This document shows positions 33,807 through 42,222 of a stretch of 64,000 nucleotides of DNA, one piece after another (position 1 is the stretch's first letter; every line of letters starts with the position of its first letter). The stretch is from assembly GCA_910584405.1 (NCBI GenBank), contig CAJUAL010000010.1:15351-79350 (forward strand), given 5' to 3'. The notes under the pieces are model-generated. The model was not told the origin of the DNA, did no database searches, and saw only the letters and a program-made list of their open reading frames with translations. Both the position numbers and the translations under genes were made by a program. This stretch comes from an uncultured Vampirovibrio sp. (GTDB lineage Bacteria; Cyanobacteriota; Vampirovibrionia; Gastranaerophilales; Gastranaerophilaceae).

Positions 33807-35042
33807 TTAATTTTTATATGGTCTTGCATATTCAGGCTGACCCATTGCTGTTGCAATTTTTTCGATAATATTATCATAATTTTCATAAATTGTATTATCG
33901 ATAGAAAAATCACCTAATTCGTCATATATTTCTGCAAAATCATCTTTACATTCGTCATATACTCCGACTTCGATTGCTTTTTCTTTTAATGCATTAGCTA
34001 TTTGTTTACCATATTTAGGTTTTTGGTCACCGTCAGCATCATACATAAATGCTTCCATAAATGACTCACCGTCTTCGCTTGACTGGAATCTGTTATATGC
34101 CAGCATCAAGTCCATTACATTATCTTTGTTAATCTGAGAACAAATATTGTTAAATTTTTCATCATCTGTTCCTGCTATACCAAGCCAATTTGTATAATTA
34201 ATAGCATCTCTGAATTCTTGTGCCATATACGCTGCAGATCTTACACCGCCGGTTTGAGCATCAACTTCTGCTTGCATTTGAGCTTCAATTTCAGCTCTTC
34301 CTTGAGCGTACTCAGGAGCTACGAAAAATCCTTGCCCTTGCTCTGCCTGTTGTTGATTTTCCGCACCTTGACCTTGCATGTTTTCAAGTTGTTGCTGTAA
34401 TTGCTGCAACTGTTGAGTCAACTCTTGTATTTCTTGTGATTGTTGACTTTCTGTGCCTTGAGGTTCATTCTGTGCATTAGAATTTTGTTCATCGTTTTGT
34501 GTACTTTTTTGAGGCGTAATATTTAATTGAGCTGTTTCTGCTGCAATATCACGCATAGCCTTTTCAATTTCTTTTGATTGTTGATAAACTTCATCATTTG
34601 TTAAATTTTCATTATTTTGAAGTTCTCTTAACTTTGCTTCTTGTTCATCTAATCTGTCTAATAAAGCTTGTACTTTTCTCTTATCTTCATCGGATATGCC
34701 TTCAGTTTGTAGTTTTGAATTTAACTTTGCTTTTGTTGCTTGAATAGTGCCTGCTACAGAGCCGACATTACTTTCTGCCAAATCTTTAATAACAGGCTGC
34801 CACATTGCATCTGCCAACTTTTCACTCAAATCAGGATCAATCGGGAATTGCGGGATTTGACAACCACCCCCTGCAAATGGCGCAGCTAAACTTGCCATTG
34901 CCTGCGGATTATAAACTGTAAATAATGGTTGTGCATAATCTTGTACCGTATAAACCTGAGTATCGCCGCCATAATTTGAAATGCCCATTGGTAACGAACC
35001 CCAATATGCAAGATTTGCCTGTCCTTGTGGTGAAATTGCCAT
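33807..35042 (-). CDS. MAISPQG-type protein, long form with coiled coil
   Basis: This 411-residue protein has no signal peptide. Its first 65 or so residues (MAISPQGQANLAYWGSLPMGISNYGG...) are shared with the 77-residue protein just upstream. A helical, Gln/Glu-rich coiled coil follows (about 85-250) with runs such as QQLQQLQQQLENMQ, then a mostly helical, acidic C-terminal part. Gly/Ala-rich GGGC occurs in the shared head. I recognise no enzyme motif. The family appears lineage-specific. A role in scaffolding or in export is a guess. Confidence 0.65.
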   Translation of the reverse strand: MAISPQGQANLAYWGSLPMGISNYGGDTQVYTVQDYAQPLFTVYNPQAMASLAAPFAGGGCQIPQFPIDPDLSEKLADAMWQPVIKDLAESNVGSVAGTIQATKAKLNSKLQTEGISDEDKRKVQALLDRLDEQEAKLRELQNNENLTNDEVYQQSKEIEKAMRDIAAETAQLNITPQKSTQNDEQNSNAQNEPQGTESQQSQEIQELTQQLQQLQQQLENMQGQGAENQQQAEQGQGFFVAPEYAQGRAEIEAQMQAEVDAQTGGVRSAAYMAQEFRDAINYTNWLGIAGTDDEKFNNICSQINKDNVMDLMLAYNRFQSSEDGESFMEAFMYDADGDQKPKYGKQIANALKEKAIEVGVYDECKDDFAEIYDELGDFSIDNTIYENYDNIIEKIATAMGQPEYARPYKN

Positions 35043-35098
35043 AAATAGCCTCTACTTTCTTTATTCCTTGTGTAAATATGTATTATTTTGCTTTAATT

Positions 35099-35332
35099 TT
35101 ATGCCATAACATCTAAATTTAATGATGGTAACGGTGGCATTGGAAGAATACATCCCCCACCCATAAACGGTGCAGCAAAACTCTGCATAGCTAACGGATT
35201 GAATGTTGTAAAAAATGGTTGTGCATACTGGCCTACATTATAAACTTGAACATCTCCGCCATAATTTGAGATACCCATTGGTAATACATTCCAGAACGCA
35301 AGATTTGCCATTCCTTGTGGTGAAATTGCCAT
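35099..35332 (-). CDS. MAISPQG-type protein, short form
   Basis: The protein has 77 residues. It is nearly the head domain of the long form alone: MAISPQGMANLAFWNVLPMG, then SNYGGDVQVYNVGQYAQPFF, then FAAPFMGGGC. It ends shortly after a Pro/Leu-rich tail. A GAGG element lies about ten bases before the ATG. The long form lies 56 bases downstream. The pair may come from duplication and could assemble together. Function is unknown. Confidence 0.65.
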   Translation of the reverse strand: MAISPQGMANLAFWNVLPMGISNYGGDVQVYNVGQYAQPFFTTFNPLAMQSFAAPFMGGGCILPMPPLPSLNLDVMA

Positions 35333-35526
35333 ATTTTTTCCTCGTACTTTCTATTTTCCCCTGTACTTATATAAACAATTTGCTTATACAAAAATTGCAT
35401 GACTTGTTCTGTCCTTCATGTATTCCAAATCTCAAAACCCAATAACAATAAGGATTTAAGCGCGCAAAACCTCTTGTTACATTTCTTAATAATCGTAAAA
35501 TGCTTACTTTATGATATGATGTTTAT

Positions 35527-35931
35527 ATGAAAACATTAGCAAGATTTATCCAAAATAAACGCGAAGAATTAGGGCTTACACAAAAAGGTTTGGCAGTTGC
35601 CGCTAATATTCCTGTTGAAACAGTGGAAGAAGTTGAAGCAGGAAAAGAACTGTTTTTACCTGTGACTATAAGACAAGCAATTGCAAAAGTTTTGAAATGT
35701 GAAGCTCACGAAATTAAACAACTTGAAAAAGATATTGCAAGTGATATCGTATCACCTGAGGTTATTGAAAGCTTAAAACAGCTTATCTTAAACGGAGCAG
35801 GCGGATTAAAATGTCCAAAATGCGGAGCTCCTTTAGATACAAGAGTTGCTAAGATGTATGATTTAGAAGATAATCTTATACTTCACCCAAAAGCTCACTG
35901 TACAAAGTGTCCGTTCCAAATTCACTCCTAG
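35527..35931 (+). CDS. XRE-type helix-turn-helix protein with C-terminal zinc ribbon
   Basis: The protein has 134 residues. Residues 1-58 form a Cro/C1 helix-turn-helix (LGLTQKGLAVAANIPVETVEEVEAG). The C-terminal part has CPKCGAPLD and, 28 residues after the first pair, CTKC, which should bind one zinc. The zinc ribbon may sense metal or redox, or bind a partner protein. A TATGAT box lies six bases before the ATG, so the message may be leaderless. Its target is unknown. Confidence 0.8.
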   Translation: MKTLARFIQNKREELGLTQKGLAVAANIPVETVEEVEAGKELFLPVTIRQAIAKVLKCEAHEIKQLEKDIASDIVSPEVIESLKQLILNGAGGLKCPKCGAPLDTRVAKMYDLEDNLILHPKAHCTKCPFQIHS

Positions 35932-35983
35932 GTGGGGGTAAATAATAGGTGCCGGTATAACTTCTTTGCAAATGGGATTATTC

Positions 35984-36448
35984 TCATCTAAATCGTTCGG
36001 ATAAATAACTTAAAATTGCGCCTCCGATTTCTTCATTCGGGTCAAAGGTTTGATTCGGATTATTCGGGCGTGTGGCATTTTTTATAAGCATATTAACTAA
36101 TGGTCCAAAAGCATCAGGAACCTGAGTTTTACGATAAATTCCTGCTAAAAAAGTTTGGATATTAGGAGAATCCGTATTATTAAACCTTGAAAACACAGGA
36201 TAAAGTTTATCAATTCCTTTCGTTCCGTTATCAATCATTCTGTCCATTATATAAAGGGTTTCGGTTACTTGAGCTTCGTTATTTGAATGAGATAAAATTT
36301 CGGTAAGATAAGGCAGCGCGTTTTCTTTTTGTTTAACAAAATAATCAACTTCATTTTTGTCAAAAGTACAGTAATTCCGCTCACGCGTCGGGAGCTGACA
36401 GGAATTGCAAATATATTTATTTTGATATGTTTGAACAGGTTGAATCAT
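35984..36448 (-). CDS. zinc-finger/helical-repeat protein of a three-gene operon
   Basis: The protein has 154 residues. The N-terminus has a Cys-rich finger (CNSCQLPTRERNYC). The rest is a run of short helices that look like HEAT-type repeats (PYLTEILSHSNNEAQVTETLYIMDRM, DKLYPVFSRFNN). Its ATG overlaps the stop of the upstream gene (TAATG), so translation is coupled. I do not recognise the family. The helical part suggests protein binding. Confidence 0.65.
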   Translation of the reverse strand: MIQPVQTYQNKYICNSCQLPTRERNYCTFDKNEVDYFVKQKENALPYLTEILSHSNNEAQVTETLYIMDRMIDNGTKGIDKLYPVFSRFNNTDSPNIQTFLAGIYRKTQVPDAFGPLVNMLIKNATRPNNPNQTFDPNEEIGGAILSYLSERFR

Positions 36449-37941
36449 TAGCTGTATACAAACGGCGGTCCGTTTTTAATTTCAAAAAGTACATTTTCCG
36501 CCATGGTTTTTAATTCTTCTTTTGAACGTTTACCGCTATCGACCTGTTTGTAGAACTCTTCTACAAGCGGTAAAATTGCTGCATCTTTTTTGGATTTAAA
36601 ATTACGAAGCTCTGTTGAAACAAGCCGTTGTTGCAATTCTAATTCGGTTTGAGCGTTAATCTTTTTCACCTGAACTTCTTTAATTGCATCTCCTGCAAGC
36701 TTGCCGCCGTAACTTGCCGCACTCAGTCCCGTAATCCCATAGAATAAATACGCAAATTGAGGATTACTTGTATCTAAAAGCCAATTGTATAAAAATGCCC
36801 TGTAATCTTCTACAAAAGAATTGAATGCAGGACGTGGAGTTCCGTCACCCGCATAGTTCGGATTGGCTTTTGTGGTTGAAGTTTTCAATTTTGTCAGAAT
36901 TTTTTGCAAAAACTTGTCTTTATCATCTTTTGACCATTTAAGCTTATTAACCTGTTCGGTTACAAATTCCGTTAAATCCTTTGCTCCGTCATCAATAGAC
37001 ATAAACATATGTTCAAGAAAATCCGCAGAAGCCTCGTCAAACCTTTCAGGAGTCGTATCAACAATTGTTTTTATAAGTGTTTTGGTGTTTTCTAAACCTT
37101 CTTTTAAATAAGCTTTGCTTTTTGTAAGATTTTTCAAAGACAAAAACCCTAATCCGACAATTCCGACAACAGTTCCTGCCCCGAGCAGGATATTACCAAA
37201 ATTTAAAGTTTTTTTCTTATATGAAGTGCGAGATTCTGATGTGAACGGCATTTTAAAAAACTTATTTTTTCCAAAATTTGGTAAGATTTTATCACCCTCA
37301 GGTTTTATATATTTTTCAAAATCATTAGAATATTTTGACAACATAGCGCGAATTATCTGCATTTTTCCGGAAAATGACTGAGTTTCTACAGCAATAAGAT
37401 TTTCTTGAAGATTTTTTTGAATCCCCGCTTCTTTTCTTTTCACCCAAATTTCTTTATAACCGTCAAAAAACATTTTTCCCATAAACGCCATAGCAGACAA
37501 TGTTAAAACCCCAACGCCCGCATTAAAAGTTTTTTTGTTAGGGTTTTGGACATATTGATAAACAAGCTGATGAAGTTCCTTACTTAGCTGAACATTTCTG
37601 GTTACGGCAGGAAGCCATTTTTCTTTAGGCAAATCTTTTGCAACACGTGCACTGCGCCTTGCAAACCCTGTTACAACAGCAATAGAACTCATTACCCCCA
37701 ATGCAACAGCACTCAAGGGTAAAAGTTTTTTATCAACAATTTTTGAATCCTCGTACAAGTCTTGAGGCATCTCAACTTTATCAGATATAAGATAAGTATT
37801 TTTTGTATCGCAAAGTCCGTCTTTTACAAAATTATTAACCAGTACACCTTCTTTGGTTGTAAGATTATTTCTGCGCTGTGAAATTGTTAAATTTCGCTGT
37901 TGACGAAGAGTTTCAGCATCATATAAAGGATTAATGTTCAT
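36448..37941 (-). CDS. multi-pass membrane protein of a three-gene operon
   Basis: The protein has 497 residues. Hydrophobic segments occur near residues 73-92, 140-158, 250-270 and possibly 395-415, with long charged helical parts between. The N-terminus is Arg/Gln-rich (LRQQRNLTISQRRNN). No enzyme motif is visible. It overlaps the upstream zinc-finger gene by 11 bases and the next gene by one base, so the three proteins are made together. A membrane-linked complex is a fair guess. Confidence 0.65.
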   Translation of the reverse strand: MNINPLYDAETLRQQRNLTISQRRNNLTTKEGVLVNNFVKDGLCDTKNTYLISDKVEMPQDLYEDSKIVDKKLLPLSAVALGVMSSIAVVTGFARRSARVAKDLPKEKWLPAVTRNVQLSKELHQLVYQYVQNPNKKTFNAGVGVLTLSAMAFMGKMFFDGYKEIWVKRKEAGIQKNLQENLIAVETQSFSGKMQIIRAMLSKYSNDFEKYIKPEGDKILPNFGKNKFFKMPFTSESRTSYKKKTLNFGNILLGAGTVVGIVGLGFLSLKNLTKSKAYLKEGLENTKTLIKTIVDTTPERFDEASADFLEHMFMSIDDGAKDLTEFVTEQVNKLKWSKDDKDKFLQKILTKLKTSTTKANPNYAGDGTPRPAFNSFVEDYRAFLYNWLLDTSNPQFAYLFYGITGLSAASYGGKLAGDAIKEVQVKKINAQTELELQQRLVSTELRNFKSKKDAAILPLVEEFYKQVDSGKRSKEELKTMAENVLFEIKNGPPFVYS

Positions 37942-38602
37942 TATCTGAACCTCCTTTTTGGCTTAATTTTTGAGCTAATTTATGAACAAAAGTTTTTAAA
38001 TCAAAAATTCGCTTAGCTTCTTCAATCTTTTTTTCCTCATCATCAGTTTCATCAGCTCCAAAAACGAAGAAAATTGATTTTAATTTCTTTTTAAGATTTG
38101 TGATAATTTTTTCGGCTTTTTCTTTAAGCGCAGCTTTCAATTCACCATAAACAGCAGTTAATTTATCTGAAATATCCGCAAATTTTTGTAACACAACGAC
38201 AACCCCGCGCAAAACTGTTTGAACAGGAGTTAGAATAACTTTTAATATAAAATTTACAGGCTTTGCAACAACAGGCGGAAGGTTTTGTGTAACCCTGACT
38301 ATTAAATCTGCTAACCTTTGATGAGTATTTGCAATATTTTTAGCAAAATCGGTTAAAGATTGAATATAATTTTGCTGAGCGATTTTTGCTTGTTCTTTGG
38401 CATGCTTTTGAGCTCTAAGCATTGCTCCTATTGCTGCACACTGATTATAAGTCATCTCTCCGACATTTCGCGGAACATTACGTTTTGTTGTAGAATTTCC
38501 GCCTGCCATTCCGTTACAAATCGGACAAGCACCCAAAGGAAGCCCGTGCGGGCAAGTGCCAGCTTTCATTGTTCTTGAATGTACAGATGACGGTGATGCC
38601 AT
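37931..38602 (-). CDS. CPHG zinc-finger protein heading the three-gene operon
   Basis: The protein has 223 residues. A near N-terminal finger reads CPHGLPLGACPIC (residues 18-30). A mostly helical region follows, with a hydrophobic stretch VAKPVNFILKVILTPVQTVLRGVVVVL (about 113-139; written in parts: VAKPVNFILKVIL then TPVQTVLRGVVVVL) that may touch the membrane. The Lys-rich tail is charged. I recognise no family function. A perfect 12-bp hairpin sits just before the ATG and contains the ribosome site, so translation may be controlled. Confidence 0.65.
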   Translation of the reverse strand: MASPSSVHSRTMKAGTCPHGLPLGACPICNGMAGGNSTTKRNVPRNVGEMTYNQCAAIGAMLRAQKHAKEQAKIAQQNYIQSLTDFAKNIANTHQRLADLIVRVTQNLPPVVAKPVNFILKVILTPVQTVLRGVVVVLQKFADISDKLTAVYGELKAALKEKAEKIITNLKKKLKSIFFVFGADETDDEEKKIEEAKRIFDLKTFVHKLAQKLSQKGGSDNEH

Positions 38603-38607
38603 TTAAA

Positions 38608-38643
38608 AAGTGTCCTCTTTATTTTTTGCATAAGAGGACACTT
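38608..38643 (-). promoter_or_regulatory. perfect 12-bp hairpin covering the ribosome site
   Basis: AAGTGTCCTCTT (38608-38619) and AAGAGGACACTT (38632-38643) are perfect inverted copies with a 12-base loop, ending 5 bases before the ATG at 38602. On the minus strand the AGAGGA of the right part of the stem is the best ribosome site. TTTTTA follows the stem, so it could equally act as an attenuator. Confidence 0.5.
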
Positions 38644-38782
38644 CAAAAAGTTTCTTTAACCTATACCCGAACTGCACGCAGGTATTAGATTTCTTTTTAG
38701 AGCATTCCGACTTTTACGGCTGCGGCAGCAGTTGAAGATATTCACTTCATTTCCTCTTATTTAGTTATATATTTGTTTGGTC

Positions 38783-38882
38783 ACTCCGGACACCGCTCCG
38801 GAGTCTATCAGTGTTGATTCTATCGGCATGAATAGATTCTGAATAAGATCCTGAAACAAGTTCAGGATGACACCATGGTGTC
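38783..38882. repeat. composite intergenic repeat, full copy
   Basis: In the gene-free stretch 38603-38909 this unit has ACTCCGGA/TCCGGAGT (38783-38804), a TCTATCAGTGTTGAT segment, the core ATCCTGAA-ACAAG-TTCAGGAT (38848-38868) with GACA, and the 14-bp palindrome GACACCATGGTGTC (38869-38882). The same parts in the same order occur at 59225-59354. The rest of the stretch (38644-38782) shows nothing I can assign. Confidence 0.55.
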
Positions 38883-38909
38883 AGTTAGAATGACAAAATT
38901 TTTGATTTA

Positions 38910-39554
38910 CTATACCATTGCCATTTCCTGATTGTGAGATTCGGTGGAACACACCATTTTATCACCCAGAATTTCAGACTTAATAACAGCCAAATCTTGC
39001 TGCATAAGTCTTCTTGGCGACCCTTCTTCTATTGAATGGTTTCTTAACAGGTATGACGGGTGGAAAATAGCCATTGCTTTATAAGTTTTTCCATTAATTG
39101 TCACATCAAACCAGTTTCCGCGAACTTTTGATATTTGAACTTTTTTATCTGACCAGAAAGATTTTAAAGAAGTTGCACCGCAGAAAATTATTGCTTGCGG
39201 ATTCATAATATCAATCTGAGCTGTTAAATATCTTTCGCATAAAGCTTTTTCAACATCGGTTGGAACTCTGTTTTCAGGAGGTCTGCATTTTACCGTATTG
39301 ATAATATACAAATCATCTTGTCTTGAAATTCCTGCTTCTTCCAAGAATTGGTTTAAAAGTTTTCCTGCTCTGCCGACAAACGGTTTTCCTGTTTCATCTT
39401 CGGTTTCTCCCGGAGCTTCACCGATTAGCACAATTCTTGCAGTTTCAGGGTTTCCGTCAGAAAATACCACATTATTACGGGTTTTTCCAAGTATACAATC
39501 CTGACAATTTTCACATTTTGCCTGAACTATATCCAAACATTCTTTCTTAATCAT
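38910..39554 (-). CDS. type 4 uracil-DNA glycosylase with [4Fe-4S] cluster
   Basis: This 214-residue enzyme has the family 4 Cys ligands: CENCQDCILGKTR at the N-terminus and Cys in VKCRPPENRVP and further on. The catalytic motif GEAPGETEDETGKPFVGRAG is typical, and IFHPSYLLR occurs near the end. It removes uracil from DNA by base excision. The C-terminus has an extra 20 or so residues beyond the usual end. It follows the alanine symporter gene by 17 bases. Confidence 0.92.
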   Translation of the reverse strand: MIKKECLDIVQAKCENCQDCILGKTRNNVVFSDGNPETARIVLIGEAPGETEDETGKPFVGRAGKLLNQFLEEAGISRQDDLYIINTVKCRPPENRVPTDVEKALCERYLTAQIDIMNPQAIIFCGATSLKSFWSDKKVQISKVRGNWFDVTINGKTYKAMAIFHPSYLLRNHSIEEGSPRRLMQQDLAVIKSEILGDKMVCSTESHNQEMAMV

Positions 39555-39571
39555 TAATTATTCTCTCCTCA

Positions 39572-41020
39572 TTAGTCTTTGTTTTTAAACCAACCGATAT
39601 TGTATTTTTTACAATAACGTTTTAATTCTTTAATTATTATATCAGATAATAAAAATACTGCAATCAAATTCGGTACGGCTAAAAATAATGTAAACGCATC
39701 AGATAAGTTTACAACGCTTTTTAAATTCATAGCAGAACCGATTACAATAAATAAACAATAAATTATTTGGAAAGTTCTTGTGGTTAATTTTGATTCACCA
39801 AACAAAAATGTCCAGCTTTTTGTACCGTAATATGAGCCGCAAAGCATTGTAGATAAAACAAAACAGCTTGCCATAAACGTTAATAAAACAGGGAAGAACG
39901 GACAAACTGATGCAAAGGCTTTTGAAGTTAATTCAATACCTTCAATTCCCGTAGTATTAAGATAAGCCCCTGTAACCACAATAATGAATGCGGTTGAAGC
40001 ACCAACAATAACAGTATCAACAAACGGCTGCAACATTGCGATAAAAGCTTGTGCAACAGGCTTGCTTGTCTTAACCGCAGAAAATGCAATCGGCGCAGTT
40101 CCTAAACCTGCTTCATTTGCAAACATCGCCCTGCGAAATCCCCATAACATACATGCAAAAACACCGCCTCCAACTGCTGTTGGTTTAAATGCTTCGTGTA
40201 AGATTAAAGAAATCGTATGCGGGACATGATGAATATTTAACAAACAAATTACAAAAGCCGAAAATACATACAAACTGCACATTACAGGCGTAACTTTTGA
40301 TGTAAACTTACCGATAGATTTAATCCCGCCGATAACAGTAATATAAGTAATCACAGCTACGATAAGCCCGAAAATCCAGCGTTGCCCTGAAAATAACCCC
40401 GTAACATTTGTAATTTGGGTTGTTATCGCATTAATTTGGAAAAGGTTCCAACCGCCAATCATCGCAAATACACAGCAAATTGCATAAATTTTTGCCAAAT
40501 ACGGAGTAAAAGGCTTAATCCACGGAGCGCGAAGTCCGTTGATAATATAATACATCGGACCGCCTGATGATGAACCGTCTTTATTTATTTGTCTGAATTT
40601 AATACCTAAAAGAACTTCTGCAAACTTTAGCGCCATTGAAAAAACACCGGCAACCATCATCCAAAAAATTACCCCCGGCCCCCCGACAGATACAGCTAAC
40701 GCTGACCCTACAACATTTCCCATGCCTGCTGATGCTGAAATCGTCGCGGTTAGTGCCTGAAATGATGATACTTCGCCATGTTTTTTCTTTTTTATTGCAT
40801 CGTCGTGCTTGTATTTTTTGGTAATCAAGTCTATTGCGTGACGAAAGCCCCACAAACCGATAAACCTTGTTCTAAAAGTAAAATACAACGCCGCAACCAT
40901 TAAAAGAACAATCAAAAATTCCACACGTACACCGTGAATTGTTACGTGAGAAAAGATTATCCCTGAAATTTTATTAGCTATTGGAGATAAGATACTATCT
41001 ATACGGCTATCTAAATTCAT
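39572..41020 (-). CDS. sodium/alanine symporter, AGCS family
   Basis: The 482-residue protein has about ten or eleven membrane helices. AGCS signatures are GLWGFRHAIDLI, the conserved SASAGMGNVVGSALAVSVGGPGVIFW (written in parts: SASAGMGNVVG then SALAVSVGGPG) and FANEAGLGTAPIAFSAVKT. These carriers take up alanine or glycine with sodium. It is transcribed ahead of the glycosylase gene. Amino-acid uptake fits a gut organism with limited biosynthesis, which is inference. Confidence 0.92.
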   Translation of the reverse strand: MNLDSRIDSILSPIANKISGIIFSHVTIHGVRVEFLIVLLMVAALYFTFRTRFIGLWGFRHAIDLITKKYKHDDAIKKKKHGEVSSFQALTATISASAGMGNVVGSALAVSVGGPGVIFWMMVAGVFSMALKFAEVLLGIKFRQINKDGSSSGGPMYYIINGLRAPWIKPFTPYLAKIYAICCVFAMIGGWNLFQINAITTQITNVTGLFSGQRWIFGLIVAVITYITVIGGIKSIGKFTSKVTPVMCSLYVFSAFVICLLNIHHVPHTISLILHEAFKPTAVGGGVFACMLWGFRRAMFANEAGLGTAPIAFSAVKTSKPVAQAFIAMLQPFVDTVIVGASTAFIIVVTGAYLNTTGIEGIELTSKAFASVCPFFPVLLTFMASCFVLSTMLCGSYYGTKSWTFLFGESKLTTRTFQIIYCLFIVIGSAMNLKSVVNLSDAFTLFLAVPNLIAVFLLSDIIIKELKRYCKKYNIGWFKNKD

Positions 41021-41045
41021 AACCCGATTTTACTATAAACATGGA

Positions 41046-42209
41046 TTATTTTCCACTAAACATATATTCCGTGTTATTTTTCAAATTATCAAGCACCTGA
41101 CGGAAATTGACAGTTACAGGCGTAGGAACAGAAGTTTCTATAACATCCAAAAATACACGGGCATTTTTTGGTTTTTCGCTGTCAAGAAAATACCTTGAAT
41201 TTGCAACATCAACTCTTGCAGGTACAATTAAACCGCTTTGGGTAAACTTCTCCAAACTTTCTTTTGACGATAAATATTTTATTAAACGAACTGATTCCTG
41301 TTTATGTTTTGAAGATTTGGCAACAGCCCACCCAGAAGAATCCAGCGGAACTACAGAACCTTTCTCTCCTTTTGGAAACTCAACAACATCCCAATCAAAT
41401 TTTGCTTCCTGCCTGTATTTTGAAACAAGCCAACGTCCGGATAAATGCATCCCCAGTCTTCCTTGCAAAAACATTTGAGCCATTGTAGCACTTGCAGATT
41501 CTTCTTTTTTCGGCGCCGCGTGATATTTATTTCTCAAGTCCGCATAAAACCTTAAACCTTTTTGCATTTTTTCATTATTAAAATCAGAAAAATCATCCAC
41601 TCCCATACTTGTTAAATAAGGCAAATAAAACAACGGTTCATCTTCAAACGAAACCCCGAAAACCTCAGGACGATGAGTCAATTTTTGGGCAGTAACCAGA
41701 AATTCATTAAATGTCCAGTCTTTTTTCGGATAAGGAACGTTATACTTATCAAAAAGGTCTTTATTATAAAAAATTACAAGGTTTGAAACATCTCTTGGCA
41801 CAGCATAAAGTTTACCACCCGAGCTGAGAGATTTTAGAGATTTTTCGTAAAACTTATCAAACTCAAAATCATACCCCGACAAATCCTCCAAAACTCCCGC
41901 ATTTACATATATCGGCAAATACTGATTATTCACAAAAATTACATCAGGTGCCGTATTTGAGGCAAAAAGCAGATGAATTTTTTGAAAATAATTCTGCGGA
42001 ATATGCATGAAATCAACTTTTATATCAGGGTTATCTTGCTCAAAATCAGCCAAAATAGGCTCCAGAATCTTTAACTCAGACTCAGAACCCCAAGAAGAGA
42101 ATTGGATTGTCGTTTTTTGCAATGTTTTAGGATTTTTGAGGAAATGAACACAGCAAAAAATACTCACTCCGATTATGAATAACGATAATAAAAGTTTCTT
42201 AAACGGCAA
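41046..42209 (-). CDS. extracellular solute-binding protein, family 1 (sugar-type)
   Basis: The start is a TTG at 42209, 7 bases after GGGG; it follows the previous stop by 13 bases. The product has 387 residues. The N-terminal hydrophobic stretch (LLLSLFIIGVSIFCC) ends in Cys-Cys, a possible lipoprotein anchor, though no clean lipobox is seen. Core motifs of family 1 binding proteins are present: VDFMHIPQNYFQKI, APDVIFVNNQYLPIYVNAG, VPRDVSNLVIFYNKDLF. It would bind an oligosaccharide for ABC import; permease and ATPase genes are not adjacent, so the transporter is elsewhere or shared. Confidence 0.85.
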   Translation of the reverse strand: MPFKKLLLSLFIIGVSIFCCVHFLKNPKTLQKTTIQFSSWGSESELKILEPILADFEQDNPDIKVDFMHIPQNYFQKIHLLFASNTAPDVIFVNNQYLPIYVNAGVLEDLSGYDFEFDKFYEKSLKSLSSGGKLYAVPRDVSNLVIFYNKDLFDKYNVPYPKKDWTFNEFLVTAQKLTHRPEVFGVSFEDEPLFYLPYLTSMGVDDFSDFNNEKMQKGLRFYADLRNKYHAAPKKEESASATMAQMFLQGRLGMHLSGRWLVSKYRQEAKFDWDVVEFPKGEKGSVVPLDSSGWAVAKSSKHKQESVRLIKYLSSKESLEKFTQSGLIVPARVDVANSRYFLDSEKPKNARVFLDVIETSVPTPVTVNFRQVLDNLKNNTEYMFSGK

Positions 42210-42222
42210 ACCTTAACCCCGC

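Noticed and set aside
38644..38782. A tiny minus-strand frame of about 29 codons starting at GTG
   Set aside because: Weak start, no hydrophobic or conserved feature; not enough to claim a gene.
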